Assembly (NCBI GenBank): GCA_000783305.1
Contig: JROE01000005.1
Coordinates: 1 to 64,000 of the forward strand
Length of the DNA: 64,000 nt
Direction: 5' to 3'
Origin: Sphingobacteriaceae bacterium DW12
Lineage (GTDB): Bacteria; Bacteroidota; Bacteroidia; Sphingobacteriales; Sphingobacteriaceae
In this document: piece after piece, positions 27,193 through 35,906 of the stretch
Layout: each line of letters opens with the position of its first letter
Numbering within the stretch: the first letter of the stretch is position 1
Position numbers and translations under genes: made by a program
The notes under the pieces: generated by a model
Told to the model about the DNA's origin: nothing
What the model saw: only the letters and a program-made list of their open reading frames with translations
Databases searched by the model: none

Positions 27193-27553
27193 ATATGCTG
27201 TAGTGAGATTGGTCCCGCAGGTTGAGCGGGAGGAGTTCATTAATATAGGGGTAATCTTGTACTGTAAAAAACTGCGTTTTTCGGGCTTTTTGTGGCAGTT
27301 GAATGACGCAAAATGTGAAGCATTGTATCGAGATTTGGATATCGATATGGTAAGAGCACATCTTGACTCCTTTGCTAAGATCTGCAATGGGGAGCAGTCT
27401 GGAGGGAAGTTGGCAGAGCTAGATCAGGCAGAGCGATTTCGTTGGTTGACGGCAAAGCGAAGTACCATTATCCAATGCTCGGCCGTGCACCCAGGATTGA
27501 CGGATGACCCACAGCAGATGCTCGTACATCTGTTCAATAAATTGGTAATTTAA
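27176..27553 (+). CDS. DUF3037 family protein, partner of the HipA-like kinase
   Basis: A 125-residue DUF3037 protein of unknown function. The diagnostic opening is FEYAVVRLVPQVEREEFINIGVILYCKK, read here in shorter pieces: VVRLVPQVEREE, then FINIGVILYC. Homologous openings start only a few residues earlier, so the GTG at 27176 (MKAVFEYAV) is the likely start, overlapping the kinase gene by 17 bases. A TTG at 27152 is an alternative. DUF3037 genes are known neighbours of HipA-like kinases, so the two probably act together, possibly as toxin and regulator or kinase and substrate. Confidence 0.8.
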   Translation: MKAVFEYAVVRLVPQVEREEFINIGVILYCKKLRFSGFLWQLNDAKCEALYRDLDIDMVRAHLDSFAKICNGEQSGGKLAELDQAERFRWLTAKRSTIIQCSAVHPGLTDDPQQMLVHLFNKLVI

Positions 27554-27571
27554 AGAGATAATAAAAAAAAC

Positions 27572-28399
27572 ATGTCAATGGAAGAGAATATGGAGGACTT
27601 TTACAGCCACTTGTTTCAAAAGCAGCTGGAAGTACAGGATATGCCCTCTAATAAGCGAATTGCACAATGGTCAATGAACCTATTGCATCTGCTTTTCCCA
27701 GAACGAAATTCAAACAGCTACCAGTCCGTAGACGAGATTCGGATTGCCTTTCAGCAATCCGAGAATGAGCTACTCGATTTGCTGATTCGGACCAAGGCTT
27801 GCTCGCAATGTGATAATCAGGAGATTACTCATCAATTTTTCGATAAGTTGCCTGCACTATATGAAATCATGTTGACGGACGCTCGGTCTATTGTGGAGGG
27901 AGACCCGGCAGCCAAAAGTATACGGGAAGTCATCCGAACTTATCCAGGTTTTATGGCTATTGGAGTTTTCCGACTGGCTAATCAGTTGTTGAAATTGGGA
28001 GTCCCACTTATTCCTCGTATATTAACTGAATATGCACATTCGAAAACAGGAATAGACATCCATCCTGGAGCCAGTATTGGCCAATACTTGTACATTGATC
28101 ATGGTACAGGATTGGTCATAGGGGAGACGTGTGTTATTGGAGATCATGTCAAGTTATATCAGGGGGTGACTTTGGGTGCACTTAGTGTTGAGAAGAACAT
28201 GGCCAATATCAAGCGCCACCCCACCATAGGGGATCATGTCATTATCTATGCTGGGGCAACTATTTTAGGAGGAGAGACCTTTATTGGCCACCATTCCATT
28301 ATTGGGGGCAATGTTTGGTTGACATCTAGTGTAGACCCCTATACTACGGTCTACCATCAAGCTAATTCAAAATTTGTAGACGCTAAACCACTTATTTAA
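27572..28399 (+). CDS. cysE: serine O-acetyltransferase
   Basis: A 275-residue enzyme that makes O-acetylserine from serine and acetyl-CoA, the first step of cysteine synthesis. The N-terminal helical domain spans about 1-140, and the left-handed hexapeptide repeat beta-helix follows (IGQYLYIDHGTGLVIGE, IGDHVKLYQGVTLGA). The catalytic His and Asp fit in IDIHPGASIG and YIDHGTG. The gene is 18 bases after the DUF3037 gene and 2 bases before cysM, so cysE-cysM is an operon. It resembles the EpsC/long SAT branch. Confidence 0.93.
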   Translation: MSMEENMEDFYSHLFQKQLEVQDMPSNKRIAQWSMNLLHLLFPERNSNSYQSVDEIRIAFQQSENELLDLLIRTKACSQCDNQEITHQFFDKLPALYEIMLTDARSIVEGDPAAKSIREVIRTYPGFMAIGVFRLANQLLKLGVPLIPRILTEYAHSKTGIDIHPGASIGQYLYIDHGTGLVIGETCVIGDHVKLYQGVTLGALSVEKNMANIKRHPTIGDHVIIYAGATILGGETFIGHHSIIGGNVWLTSSVDPYTTVYHQANSKFVDAKPLI

Positions 28400-28401
28400 A
28401 A

Positions 28402-29274
28402 ATGGGAACTATAATAGATACAATTGGAAACACGCCTCTTGTCGAGATTACTAAATTTCACAATAATCCGAAGGTAAAGATATATGCCAAAATGGAGGGT
28501 AATAATCCTGCGGGCTCGGTAAAGGATCGAGCTGCCTTGAATATGATTCGTTCGGCAATGGAGCGCGGCGAGATTAATCAGGATTCCAAGTTGATTGAGG
28601 CAACAAGTGGCAATACCGGCATTGCGTTGGCGATGATTGCGGGTATATATGGATTGAGTTTGGAACTGGTGATGCCAGTTACCTCTACTCGTGAAAGGAC
28701 TTTGACAATGGAGGCCTTTGGTGCTAAGGTAACACTATTAGAGACAATGGAAATTTGTCGGGACTATGCAGAGGAAAAGGCGGCAAATGGGGATTATTTT
28801 ATTCTCAACCAATTTGCTAATCCAGATAATTATCAGGCACACATCAAGACTACAGGACCTGAAATCTGGAAGGATACGAATGGACAGATTACCCACTTTG
28901 TGAGTGCTATGGGTACTACAGGAACGATCATGGGCAATTCGATTTTTTTGAAAGACAAGAATCCGGAGATACAGATTGTTGGGTGCCAACCTACTGAAGA
29001 ATCTTCTATTCCCGGAATACGTAGATGGCCAGAGGCATATCTTCCCAAAATTTTTGACCCCTCACGTGTGGATCGAGTGATTGATATTTCACAAAGTGAG
29101 TCGACACATTTGGCCCGTGAGCTTGTGAAGCGTGAGGGAGTTTTTGCGGGGATGAGTACGGGCGGTGCATTTGCAGCAGCATTGAAGGTCGCAAATGAGC
29201 TAGAAGCAGGCACGATTGTTTTTATCGCTTGCGATAGGGGCGACCGTTATCTAAGTTCGGATCTCTTTGGATAG
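28402..29274 (+). CDS. cysM: cysteine synthase B (O-acetylserine sulfhydrylase)
   Basis: A 290-residue PLP enzyme that turns O-acetylserine and sulfide (or thiosulfate) into cysteine. PLP is bound by Lys41 in AGSVKDRA. The phosphate loop SGNTG is at residues 69-73, with further PLP contacts in GTTGTI. The shorter length and EGNNPAGSVKDRAA context favour CysM over CysK. It sits right behind cysE. Cysteine also feeds bacillithiol, whose gene bshA is at 55189. Confidence 0.94.
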   Translation: MGTIIDTIGNTPLVEITKFHNNPKVKIYAKMEGNNPAGSVKDRAALNMIRSAMERGEINQDSKLIEATSGNTGIALAMIAGIYGLSLELVMPVTSTRERTLTMEAFGAKVTLLETMEICRDYAEEKAANGDYFILNQFANPDNYQAHIKTTGPEIWKDTNGQITHFVSAMGTTGTIMGNSIFLKDKNPEIQIVGCQPTEESSIPGIRRWPEAYLPKIFDPSRVDRVIDISQSESTHLARELVKREGVFAGMSTGGAFAAALKVANELEAGTIVFIACDRGDRYLSSDLFG

Positions 29275-29368
29275 TGTAAGCACTGTGTTAATCCCAATAG
29301 CAGGTCTCGCTCTACAGTATAGCACCCGTTAAGTACTCTTGTTGGAAGGGTGCATATTTGGGTTGAAT

Positions 29369-29412
29369 AAATAGAAATCTCAGCAGTGTAATCTTTGCTG
29401 AGATTTCTATTT
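29369..29412. terminator. bidirectional hairpin between cysM and the exported protein
   Basis: AAATAGAAATCTCAGCA (29369-29385) and TGCTGAGATTTCTATTT (29396-29412) form a perfect 17-base stem with a 10-base loop. The right arm ends directly at the stop codon of the convergent gene. Confidence 0.85.
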
Positions 29413-30105
29413 CTATTCGGTCTCTCTACTCCATATTTCGAAGATGGGGTCTCCTTTGGAGCTTTTGCCACTGTGATACCAGTCTTTATTCTTCACTTCT
29501 CCTTTGAAAATCAATGTGGCGCCTACTCTGCTGTTATCTCTAGAAAAGAATAGAAGGTGCTCAGTATACACGTCGTTGTTGAAAGTGTAAGTACCACCGC
29601 CAGTTCCATAAAATCCTTTTTCTGCGGGATTGATTGCTATCCATTGGAGGTAACCGTCTACCAATATTTTAATTGTTTTTCGGTCCGCTTTTTTAATAGT
29701 ATTGATTTGCTCTCCCTCTTTTCGGCCGGTAATTCTCCATAGCCCGTCTAGATCTTGATTTTTTGGTGTCAATTTGTTGTATTTTTTGCCAGCTATTTTT
29801 AGATGGGTCGGATTGGTGGTGCTAAGTGGAGATTTTTCTTCCAAGCCGACTTGGGATACATTCTGAGAATTGAATTCCACAAGTACGCTTAAATGTTGGT
29901 TTTCGATGCGAAAAGGCCCACCCCAAGTGAGCATAAAATCCTTATCTCCATACTTGGTATAAGTACAATAATTATCTTTAAATAGCCACAGTTCTGTAAC
30001 ACCATTATTTGTTGATTGGTAGGCGCCTTCTAAAACCGGTGTCTGGGCTGATATAAGTTGAAGGGAGAATAGGGCAATGATGAAAGTGAGAAGCGATTTT
30101 TTCAT
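29413..30105 (-). CDS. exported hypothetical protein with two lipocalin-like halves
   Basis: A 230-residue protein with a signal peptide (cleavage near LQLISAQ, residue 20). Two beta-rich halves look related: LEGAYQSTNNGVTELWLFKD early on, and LDGLWRITGRKEGEQ with YLQWIAINPAEKGFYG later, as in a lipocalin-type duplicated fold. I do not recognise a named family. It is a single gene ended by the hairpin at 29369-29412. The function is unknown. Confidence 0.6.
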   Translation of the reverse strand: MKKSLLTFIIALFSLQLISAQTPVLEGAYQSTNNGVTELWLFKDNYCTYTKYGDKDFMLTWGGPFRIENQHLSVLVEFNSQNVSQVGLEEKSPLSTTNPTHLKIAGKKYNKLTPKNQDLDGLWRITGRKEGEQINTIKKADRKTIKILVDGYLQWIAINPAEKGFYGTGGGTYTFNNDVYTEHLLFFSRDNSRVGATLIFKGEVKNKDWYHSGKSSKGDPIFEIWSRETE

Positions 30106-30288
30106 GTCCGTATACGTATTGGTTATACATAAACTTAGGCAAAAAGCTTTGCAATCACAAACTCCCTATGGAGAGGGGAGTGGATATAGGTTGTCATCTA
30201 TGGGTATGCAAGAGAAGATGTATCGTTCCTGTAGGGCGTTTACGAAGATGTTACTTGAAGATGATGGTGTATATAGGAGAATTGAAGT

Positions 30289-30576
30289 CTATGCATACAA
30301 GTCGAAGAGATATTCAAATTCGTCTTCAAGAGCACCTGTGAATACGGGTTGTTTTGCCCTTTTATACCAGTACCCCGCATTCCATTGATCGCCCTCTTTG
30401 CGGTGTAGGTAGGCGTGTATATGAGCTGAGATGAGGTCATCAAGGTGGTCGATAAGGTCATGGGCAGATTGCCAGTCTCCGTTTGCATCGTGCCACAATG
30501 ATTGTTGATAGATAGTGTAGTATTGTGGAGGTGCCGTCAGTGCGAGGCTTTCGTTAAATGATGTCCGTGTTATCAT
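30289..30576 (-). CDS. conserved hypothetical protein (95 residues)
   Basis: A small soluble protein with the pattern LWHDANGDWQSAHDLIDHL, then AYLHRKEGDQWNAGYWYKRA, ending in an acidic ALEDEFEYLF tail. This pattern occurs in a conserved small-protein family of unknown function that I recognise only by its motifs. Start MITRTSFNESL at 30576 is the only ATG near the N-terminus. It is followed on the right by a terminator hairpin and the histone-like gene, both on the minus strand. Confidence 0.65.
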   Translation of the reverse strand: MITRTSFNESLALTAPPQYYTIYQQSLWHDANGDWQSAHDLIDHLDDLISAHIHAYLHRKEGDQWNAGYWYKRAKQPVFTGALEDEFEYLFDLYA

Positions 30577-30593
30577 AGGATTGATGTGTCATA

Positions 30594-30629
30594 AAAAATC
30601 CCTATTCCGGGTAAGGAATAAGGATTTTT
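30594..30629 (-). terminator. terminator of the histone-like gene
   Basis: AAAAATCCCTATTCC (30594-30608) and GGAATAAGGATTTTT (30615-30629) pair with one mismatch and a 6-base loop. Read leftward, it follows the histone-like stop at 30649 by 19 bases. Confidence 0.75.
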
Positions 30630-30648
30630 ATCTGTAGAAAATAGGTGA

Positions 30649-30828
30649 CTATTTCCCGTCGTTTTTCTTAGAGGTTACTTCATTACGAATCTCTTGTGCT
30701 AACGTTTTGATTTCTTGTAAACCCTTACGTACGCGTGTACCAGCAGCAGCGTTACCATTGTTGAAAAATTTGTCTGCATCTGCTTCGATTGAAGCTACTA
30801 GCTCTTTTAATTTAGTGTAGTTTTCCAT
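30649..30828 (-). CDS. histone H1-like small basic protein
   Basis: A 59-residue gene read by hand: it starts MENYTKLKELVASIEADAD and ends TSKKNDGK. The middle KFFNNGNAAAGTRVRKGL fits the histone H1-like family of small Lys-rich proteins that Bacteroidota carry, thought to help DNA packing. The composition is helical and basic, without a signal peptide. It is a monocistronic gene ended by the hairpin at 30594-30629. The DNA-binding role is family-based. Confidence 0.8.
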   Translation of the reverse strand: MENYTKLKELVASIEADADKFFNNGNAAAGTRVRKGLQEIKTLAQEIRNEVTSKKNDGK

Positions 30829-30953
30829 TTTTAATTAATATAATTTTAGTTTTCTTTAATTAATTCTCAAACGATGTTATAAATATACAAAAAGTGTTGA
30901 ATGCTCAATTCTTTTTTCGCTTTTTTTTGCATAAAAAAGTCATTTAATCGCTA

Positions 30954-33092
30954 TTACTCCACAATTTTCAATTCGTCAATTATATTCGTGGCACCCGCAA
31001 ATTTATCAATGATAAATAGTACATAGCGAATATCTACAGATATTGTGCGCTGAAGTTTAGGGTCGAAGATCACATCTCCAGCCATAGCTTCAATGTTTCC
31101 ATCAAAAGCCAAGCCAATTAATTCTCCGTTGCCATTAATCACTGGAGAACCTGAGTTTCCTCCTGTTATATCGTTATTGCTTAAGAAGTTAACGGGCATG
31201 TGTCCTTTTTTGTCTGCATAGCGTCCAAAATCCTTTGCAGTGTACAGATCGATTAATCTTTGCGGCAGATCGAACTCTTCGTCTCCTTTTTTATACTTGG
31301 CAATGGTGCCCTTCAATGTTGTGTAGTAGTTTTCTGCCGCATCATTTTTAGGGTTTGGAGGGAGGGCCATGATTGAGCCATACGTCAAACGAAGGGTGCT
31401 GTTGGCATCTGGATAGTATTTGCCTTTTGGATTTGATTCCAGTACACCGGCGATGTATTTACGATGTGCCGCTTGAAAATTTCCTTCTGCTTCCTCTTGA
31501 CCGGGAGTTGTCTCGCGATACTTGCTCATTAGGGCTGTAGATATTTTGAAGAGCGGGTCATTTTGTATAGTAGCTGCATCTGGGTTGGCCATGAAGTTGT
31601 TGATGGTTTGCTCAGAAGCAAATACACTGCTTTCGAAAGCTTGTTTGATGTCTTGTTGAAAGTTTCCACCATTCTTAGTTGCCAGTTCAGCAATGTATGG
31701 TGCGATATTTCCGCCTTTTTTCGCATAAAGATTAAGCTCCTGCGCAAGGACTTCAATTTCTAACGGTAGATGAAGCTTCTCGTATGAATCTTTAATAAAT
31801 GCATCAAGCTTTGGCTGCATTTCTTTTCTTTTGGCGTCATTCTCTTTTGCATATTGAGCGAGACCATTTCCTAAGTTTGCAGGAAGTGCTGCAAATGTTG
31901 ATGAGCGCAACATACCCATTAGGTAGTTGTCGTGTCTAGCTTTCTCATTGGTCGCGGCATAATAATCGTTGATAGTCTTGATGACATCCCCATATTTAGC
32001 TTTGTTCGCTGTTTTATTAGCCCACTTATTGAATTTAGCCTCATCAACGGCTTTGGTTTCTGCTGTTTTGTGAAAAGTCAAAGCATCAATCATCCCTTGA
32101 CGATTCTTCCAATAGTTGGCTACGCCAGAGTATTTGGACGCATAATTGATTTTAATTTCTTGGTCTTGGTCCATAAATTTCTTCATCGCATCCAGACCTA
32201 CTTTTGAAGATTCTACCCAAGCAGGGTACGCAAATTTGACATTCTGGTTAATTCCTGCAGAAGGCATCCATCTGTTGGTACGTCCAGGGTAGCCAAGTAT
32301 CATCGCAAAATCGCCATCTTGAAAACCTTTAAGGCTGACCGGGAGGAAGTGCTTCGGTTTCAAAGGGATATTTTCCTTGGAATATGCCGCTGGATTTCCA
32401 TCTCTATCTCCATAGACACGGAATATGGAGAAATCTCCAGTGTGACGAGGCCACTCCCAGTTATCAGTATCTCCACCAAACTTTCCAATACTGTTAGGTG
32501 GGGTGCCCACTAAGCGAACGTCTTGAAAGTCTTGGTATACAAAATAGTAATATTCATTTCCATTATAGAAAGGTCTTACCGATACGGTGTATTTACCACC
32601 TTCATTGTTTTCTTTTTCAATCTTGGCAATTTCTTGATTAATGATTTTTTCACGTTCTTTTTCTGTCATTTTATCATTGACAAGACTTAAGATACGTTTA
32701 GAAACATCATCCATACGTACAAAAAAACGTACATAGAGTGATTTTGGTTTTAATTCTTCGGCCTTTGTCTTAGCCCAAAATCCATTGGTAAGGTGATCGT
32801 TCTCGGGCGTTGACAATTCTGCGATAGCACCATACCCGCAGTGGTGGTTGGTGAATACCAAGCCTTGGTTGGAGACAATCTCTGCTGTGCATCCTCCATT
32901 AAACTGGACAATGGCGTCTTTAAGGCTGGAGTTGTTGATGCTGTAAATTTCCTCAGCTGTCAGCTTCAACCCTTCTTTCTTCATATCTACCATGTTGAGA
33001 CGCTTGATGTGCATTAAAAACCACATCCCTTCATCTGCAAATGAGCTTAGACTTACTGCGAATAGCAGTGTAAAAATCCATAATTTTTTCAT
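30954..33092 (-). CDS. S46 family dipeptidyl-peptidase, DPP7-like
   Basis: A 712-residue exported serine peptidase that removes dipeptides from peptide N-termini in the periplasm. The signal peptide ends near residue 19. The catalytic residues are His84 in TNHHCGYG, the Asp in the GGDTDNWEWPRHTGDFSIF region and Ser647 in GGNSGSP. Gly665 lies 18 residues after the Ser, in AFDGN. In P. gingivalis this position is Gly in DPP7 (hydrophobic P1) and Arg in DPP11 (acidic P1), so a DPP7-type preference is inferred. The C-terminus ends VDIRYVLFIIDKFAG. Length is normal for the family. Confidence 0.94.
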   Translation of the reverse strand: MKKLWIFTLLFAVSLSSFADEGMWFLMHIKRLNMVDMKKEGLKLTAEEIYSINNSSLKDAIVQFNGGCTAEIVSNQGLVFTNHHCGYGAIAELSTPENDHLTNGFWAKTKAEELKPKSLYVRFFVRMDDVSKRILSLVNDKMTEKEREKIINQEIAKIEKENNEGGKYTVSVRPFYNGNEYYYFVYQDFQDVRLVGTPPNSIGKFGGDTDNWEWPRHTGDFSIFRVYGDRDGNPAAYSKENIPLKPKHFLPVSLKGFQDGDFAMILGYPGRTNRWMPSAGINQNVKFAYPAWVESSKVGLDAMKKFMDQDQEIKINYASKYSGVANYWKNRQGMIDALTFHKTAETKAVDEAKFNKWANKTANKAKYGDVIKTINDYYAATNEKARHDNYLMGMLRSSTFAALPANLGNGLAQYAKENDAKRKEMQPKLDAFIKDSYEKLHLPLEIEVLAQELNLYAKKGGNIAPYIAELATKNGGNFQQDIKQAFESSVFASEQTINNFMANPDAATIQNDPLFKISTALMSKYRETTPGQEEAEGNFQAAHRKYIAGVLESNPKGKYYPDANSTLRLTYGSIMALPPNPKNDAAENYYTTLKGTIAKYKKGDEEFDLPQRLIDLYTAKDFGRYADKKGHMPVNFLSNNDITGGNSGSPVINGNGELIGLAFDGNIEAMAGDVIFDPKLQRTISVDIRYVLFIIDKFAGATNIIDELKIVE

Positions 33093-33251
33093 ATCAACCT
33101 TTTATGTTCTTTTTTTATAGAGCAAAGTTGCTTTAAAATAGAGTTAAATCAAAATTTGTAGCTTTCTTATTCCGAAAAAACCTGCTCTGGAGGGTTGAAA
33201 CTAATGGTATTGTGACCTTTTCATGTGAATGGTTTTCATTATCTTTGTCAA

Positions 33252-34601
33252 ATGCAAAACTCGTTTGAAGACTTCAAGTTCAATAAACAGATTCTTAATG
33301 CCATCACAGAGGCGGGTTATACCGTACCAACTGAGATTCAGCAAAAAGCAATCACTCCTATTCTTGCAGGGCAGGATGTGATGGGAATCGCGCAGACAGG
33401 AACGGGTAAGACTGCCGCTTTTGTGCTACCGATGTTGATGAAATTGAAGTATGCCCAAGGGAATGATGCTAGAGCGCTTATACTCTCGCCGACTCGCGAA
33501 TTGGCGATGCAAATCGAGGAGCACATACGTTTATTCTCCCAATATTTGGATTTGAGAACTGTGGTTCTTTATGGAGGCCTTGGTCCCAAGACACAGATTG
33601 AAAATCTCGAAAAAGGGGTGGACATTATAGTGGCTACTCCTGGACGTTTCTTGGATTTGTACCTAGAAGGACATATTCCTGTGAAGTCATTGAAATTCCT
33701 CGTATTGGACGAGGCCGATAAAATGATGGATATGGGATTTATATCTAAGATACATCGTGTATTGGAGGTGGTCCCTCGGAAACGGCAAAATCTTTTGTTT
33801 TCTGCGACCATGAGCGAATTGGTTCGTAAGATAGCGGGTGATTTTTTAGCCTTTCCCACAGTTATAGAAGTTACGGAACAAGCTACTCCTGCACAAACTA
33901 TTCAGCAAGTGGTTTATAAAGTTCCTAATTTGAAGACTAAACTGAATCTTGTTCAACATTTATTGAAAGACGATGAGAAATTTCATCGTTTGATAGTCTT
34001 TTGCAAGACACGAGCAGTAGCTGATAATGTATTTCATTTTCTAGAGCGTAAGTATGGTGCTGAGCAGGTGAGGGTCATCCATGCAAATAAAGGGCAGAAT
34101 ACACGGATTAATTCTATTAATGCTTTTAAGGAAGGAAGTATCCGAATCTTGGTTGCCACGGATGTGGCAGCGCGAGGATTGGATGTGTCTAACGTGAGTC
34201 ACGTGATTAATTTTGAGGTGCCGATCGTTATAGAAGATTATGTACACCGTATTGGTCGTACAGGGCGAGCGTTTAATGTAGGCGACGCGATTACATTAGC
34301 AAATCCGGCAGAAGAATATTACGTACGTAAGATTGAAAAATTGATTCGCCAATCTATCCCTGTAAACGAATTGCCTGACGAAGTGTTTGTCGAGAATACT
34401 GGCTTTGAAGAGCGTCAGGCCATAGCTCGTGAAATTGATAGTCAAAAGAAAAAAGATAATCCTGATTTCAAAGGTGCTTTCCATGAGAAAAAGTATATGT
34501 TGAATGGAAATGGTCAACCTAAGTCTCGGTCTTCAAAACGTGATGGAGGGAAAAGGAAATCAAATTCATCCAAATCTGGTCGAACTTTCAGAGGTAAGTA
34601 A
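33252..34601 (+). CDS. DEAD-box ATP-dependent RNA helicase
   Basis: A 449-residue RhlE-like helicase. All motifs are present: Q motif ending at Gln30 (FNKQILNAITEAGYTVPTEIQ), motif I AQTGTGKT at 47-54, PTRELA, TPGR, DEAD in VLDEADKMMD, SAT, and motif VI HRIGRTGR. The C-terminal tail is rich in Ser, Lys and Arg (SKSGRTFRGK), typical for RNA contact in cold-shock helicases. The frame starts earlier at a GTG at 33225, but the ATG at 33252 is preferred. Its stop codon overlaps the next start by 1 base. Confidence 0.96.
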   Translation: MQNSFEDFKFNKQILNAITEAGYTVPTEIQQKAITPILAGQDVMGIAQTGTGKTAAFVLPMLMKLKYAQGNDARALILSPTRELAMQIEEHIRLFSQYLDLRTVVLYGGLGPKTQIENLEKGVDIIVATPGRFLDLYLEGHIPVKSLKFLVLDEADKMMDMGFISKIHRVLEVVPRKRQNLLFSATMSELVRKIAGDFLAFPTVIEVTEQATPAQTIQQVVYKVPNLKTKLNLVQHLLKDDEKFHRLIVFCKTRAVADNVFHFLERKYGAEQVRVIHANKGQNTRINSINAFKEGSIRILVATDVAARGLDVSNVSHVINFEVPIVIEDYVHRIGRTGRAFNVGDAITLANPAEEYYVRKIEKLIRQSIPVNELPDEVFVENTGFEERQAIAREIDSQKKKDNPDFKGAFHEKKYMLNGNGQPKSRSSKRDGGKRKSNSSKSGRTFRGK

Positions 34602-34846
34602 TGGGATTGAAGCTCACACCACTAAATATTGTACTTGCTTGTATCCTCGTCTGGTTCTTTAGTGAACTTGGCAATCCTGCGGGTACGATGATTTCTATTC
34701 CTTGGATGATTGTGTTAGTGGTGGTATTGTCAGTGATGGACCTTCTGTTTAGAATTTGGTTGAAGGCAATGAATAGAGTCTGGATTTTTGAGATAGGATT
34801 TATATTAATGGTCAGTATTGTGACCATATTAATAAAAATGTATTAG
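34601..34846 (+). CDS. small three-helix membrane protein
   Basis: An 81-residue protein with three predicted membrane segments: IVLACILVWFFSELG, IPWMIVLVVVLSVMDLLF and IGFILMVSIVTILIKMY. No family is recognised. Its ATG overlaps the stop of the DEAD helicase gene (TAATG), so translation is likely coupled. The gldC start follows 60 bases later. The overlap and clean membrane pattern argue for a real gene, though the function is unknown. Confidence 0.65.
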   Translation: MGLKLTPLNIVLACILVWFFSELGNPAGTMISIPWMIVLVVVLSVMDLLFRIWLKAMNRVWIFEIGFILMVSIVTILIKMY

Positions 34847-34906
34847 TGTGAACGTAACCTAGACGATTTGTTAGGTGGACGTAGTGCATATGAAACAATT
34901 ATTATA

Positions 34907-35254
34907 ATGAAGAAAGCAGAAATAAAATTACAGATAGAGTTGGACGAGCAAAATGTCCCCGAGCAAATCAATTGGTCTTCTAGTGACGGTGAGTCTACTG
35001 ATGAACTTCCCGCAAAAGCGATGTTCCTTGCTCTTTGGGATTCTCAATACAAGAATTCGATGCGTATAGATCTTTGGACAAAGGATATGCCTTATGATGA
35101 GATGAAACGTTTTTTTTATGAAACTCTTCAGACATTAGGTGATACCTTTATCCGTTCGGCAGGTGGAGATCCCATGGCTGATAAAGTGATTGGTGATCTC
35201 AGGGATTACTGTGCGCATTTTGCCGAAAAAATGGAAGTACTCGAGCAGCAATAG
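34907..35254 (+). CDS. gldC: gliding motility protein GldC
   Basis: A 115-residue cytoplasmic protein that matches GldC: KKAEIKLQIELDEQNVPEQI at the start, then MFLALWDSQYKNSMRIDLWT and KDMPYDEMKRFFYETLQTL, ending with DYCAHFAEKMEVL. GldC is a non-essential helper of the Bacteroidota gliding/T9SS set and occurs in non-gliding species too. The long frame begins at a TTG at 34868; the ATG at 34907 matches homologue length. gldA and gldFG lie elsewhere in the window, so the gld genes are scattered. Confidence 0.88.
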   Translation: MKKAEIKLQIELDEQNVPEQINWSSSDGESTDELPAKAMFLALWDSQYKNSMRIDLWTKDMPYDEMKRFFYETLQTLGDTFIRSAGGDPMADKVIGDLRDYCAHFAEKMEVLEQQ

Positions 35255-35420
35255 ATATTCGTATTTAGATTTGTGTATTGATTCGAGCTTAATTAGATAG
35301 CAGTTGGTCGATATTAATATTTAGAATCGAGATTAAGGGTAGGAGATGAATCTATGTTTTCTCCTTAAATCCTAGTTTCATTCTTCCATTCATGATATAA
35401 TTTAAAGTTTTTATTGCAAT

Positions 35421-35831
35421 ATGAACTATTTTTTAGTTAAATCAGAGCCTTTTAAATATAGCTGGGAACAATTTAATAAAGACGGACAGACCTTCTGGGA
35501 TGGCGTACGCAATTATCAGGCCCGCAACAATATGAAGGCTATGCAGATCGGAGATTTGGTGCTTTTTTATCATAGTAACGAGGGTAAAGAAGTAGTGGGC
35601 ATAGCCAAAGTGGTAAAGGAGTTTTATCAGGACCCCACTACCGATGATGAAAGATGGGTAGTGGTTGACCTTGCGCCTGTAGAGACTTTTCCTCATCCGG
35701 TGACTTTAGAACAAATCAAAGCGGACCAATTTCTGCAGGATGTAGCACTGGTACGTCAAGGAAGGTTGTCTGTAATGCCTTTAAAACAAGAAGAGTTCGA
35801 TCGTATCGTTCTCCTTGGAAATGGCGGATAG
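35421..35831 (+). CDS. EVE domain protein
   Basis: A 136-residue EVE-domain protein of the PUA-like fold, thought to bind modified bases in RNA or DNA. Typical features are YFLVKSEPFKYSWEQFN at the N-terminus, FWDGVRNYQARNNMKAMQIGD, LVLFYHSNEGKEVVGIA and the C-terminal RLSVMPLKQEEFDRIVLLG. The aromatic cage residues Trp and Tyr are in place. It is a single gene closed by the palindrome at 35847-35900. The function is family-based. Confidence 0.93.
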   Translation: MNYFLVKSEPFKYSWEQFNKDGQTFWDGVRNYQARNNMKAMQIGDLVLFYHSNEGKEVVGIAKVVKEFYQDPTTDDERWVVVDLAPVETFPHPVTLEQIKADQFLQDVALVRQGRLSVMPLKQEEFDRIVLLGNGG

Positions 35832-35846
35832 TATTTGAATAAACCT

Positions 35847-35900
35847 CCCTATAACAGAAGAGGTCTTCCCCATATGGGGAAGACCTCTTCTGTTATAGGG
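35847..35900. terminator. 54-base perfect palindrome between convergent genes
   Basis: Arms of 27 bases (35847-35873 and 35874-35900) pair without loop or mismatch around CATATG. It lies between the stops of the EVE gene and the thioesterase gene, so a shared terminator is the simplest reading, but no T run follows on either side and the stem is long for one. Confidence 0.75.
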
Positions 35901-35906
35901 AACGGA

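Noticed and set aside
33225..33251. Upstream GTG start for the DEAD helicase with a TATCTTTG box at 33240-33247
   Set aside because: The box has no -33 partner and overlaps the start region; the ATG at 33252 gives the family N-terminus.
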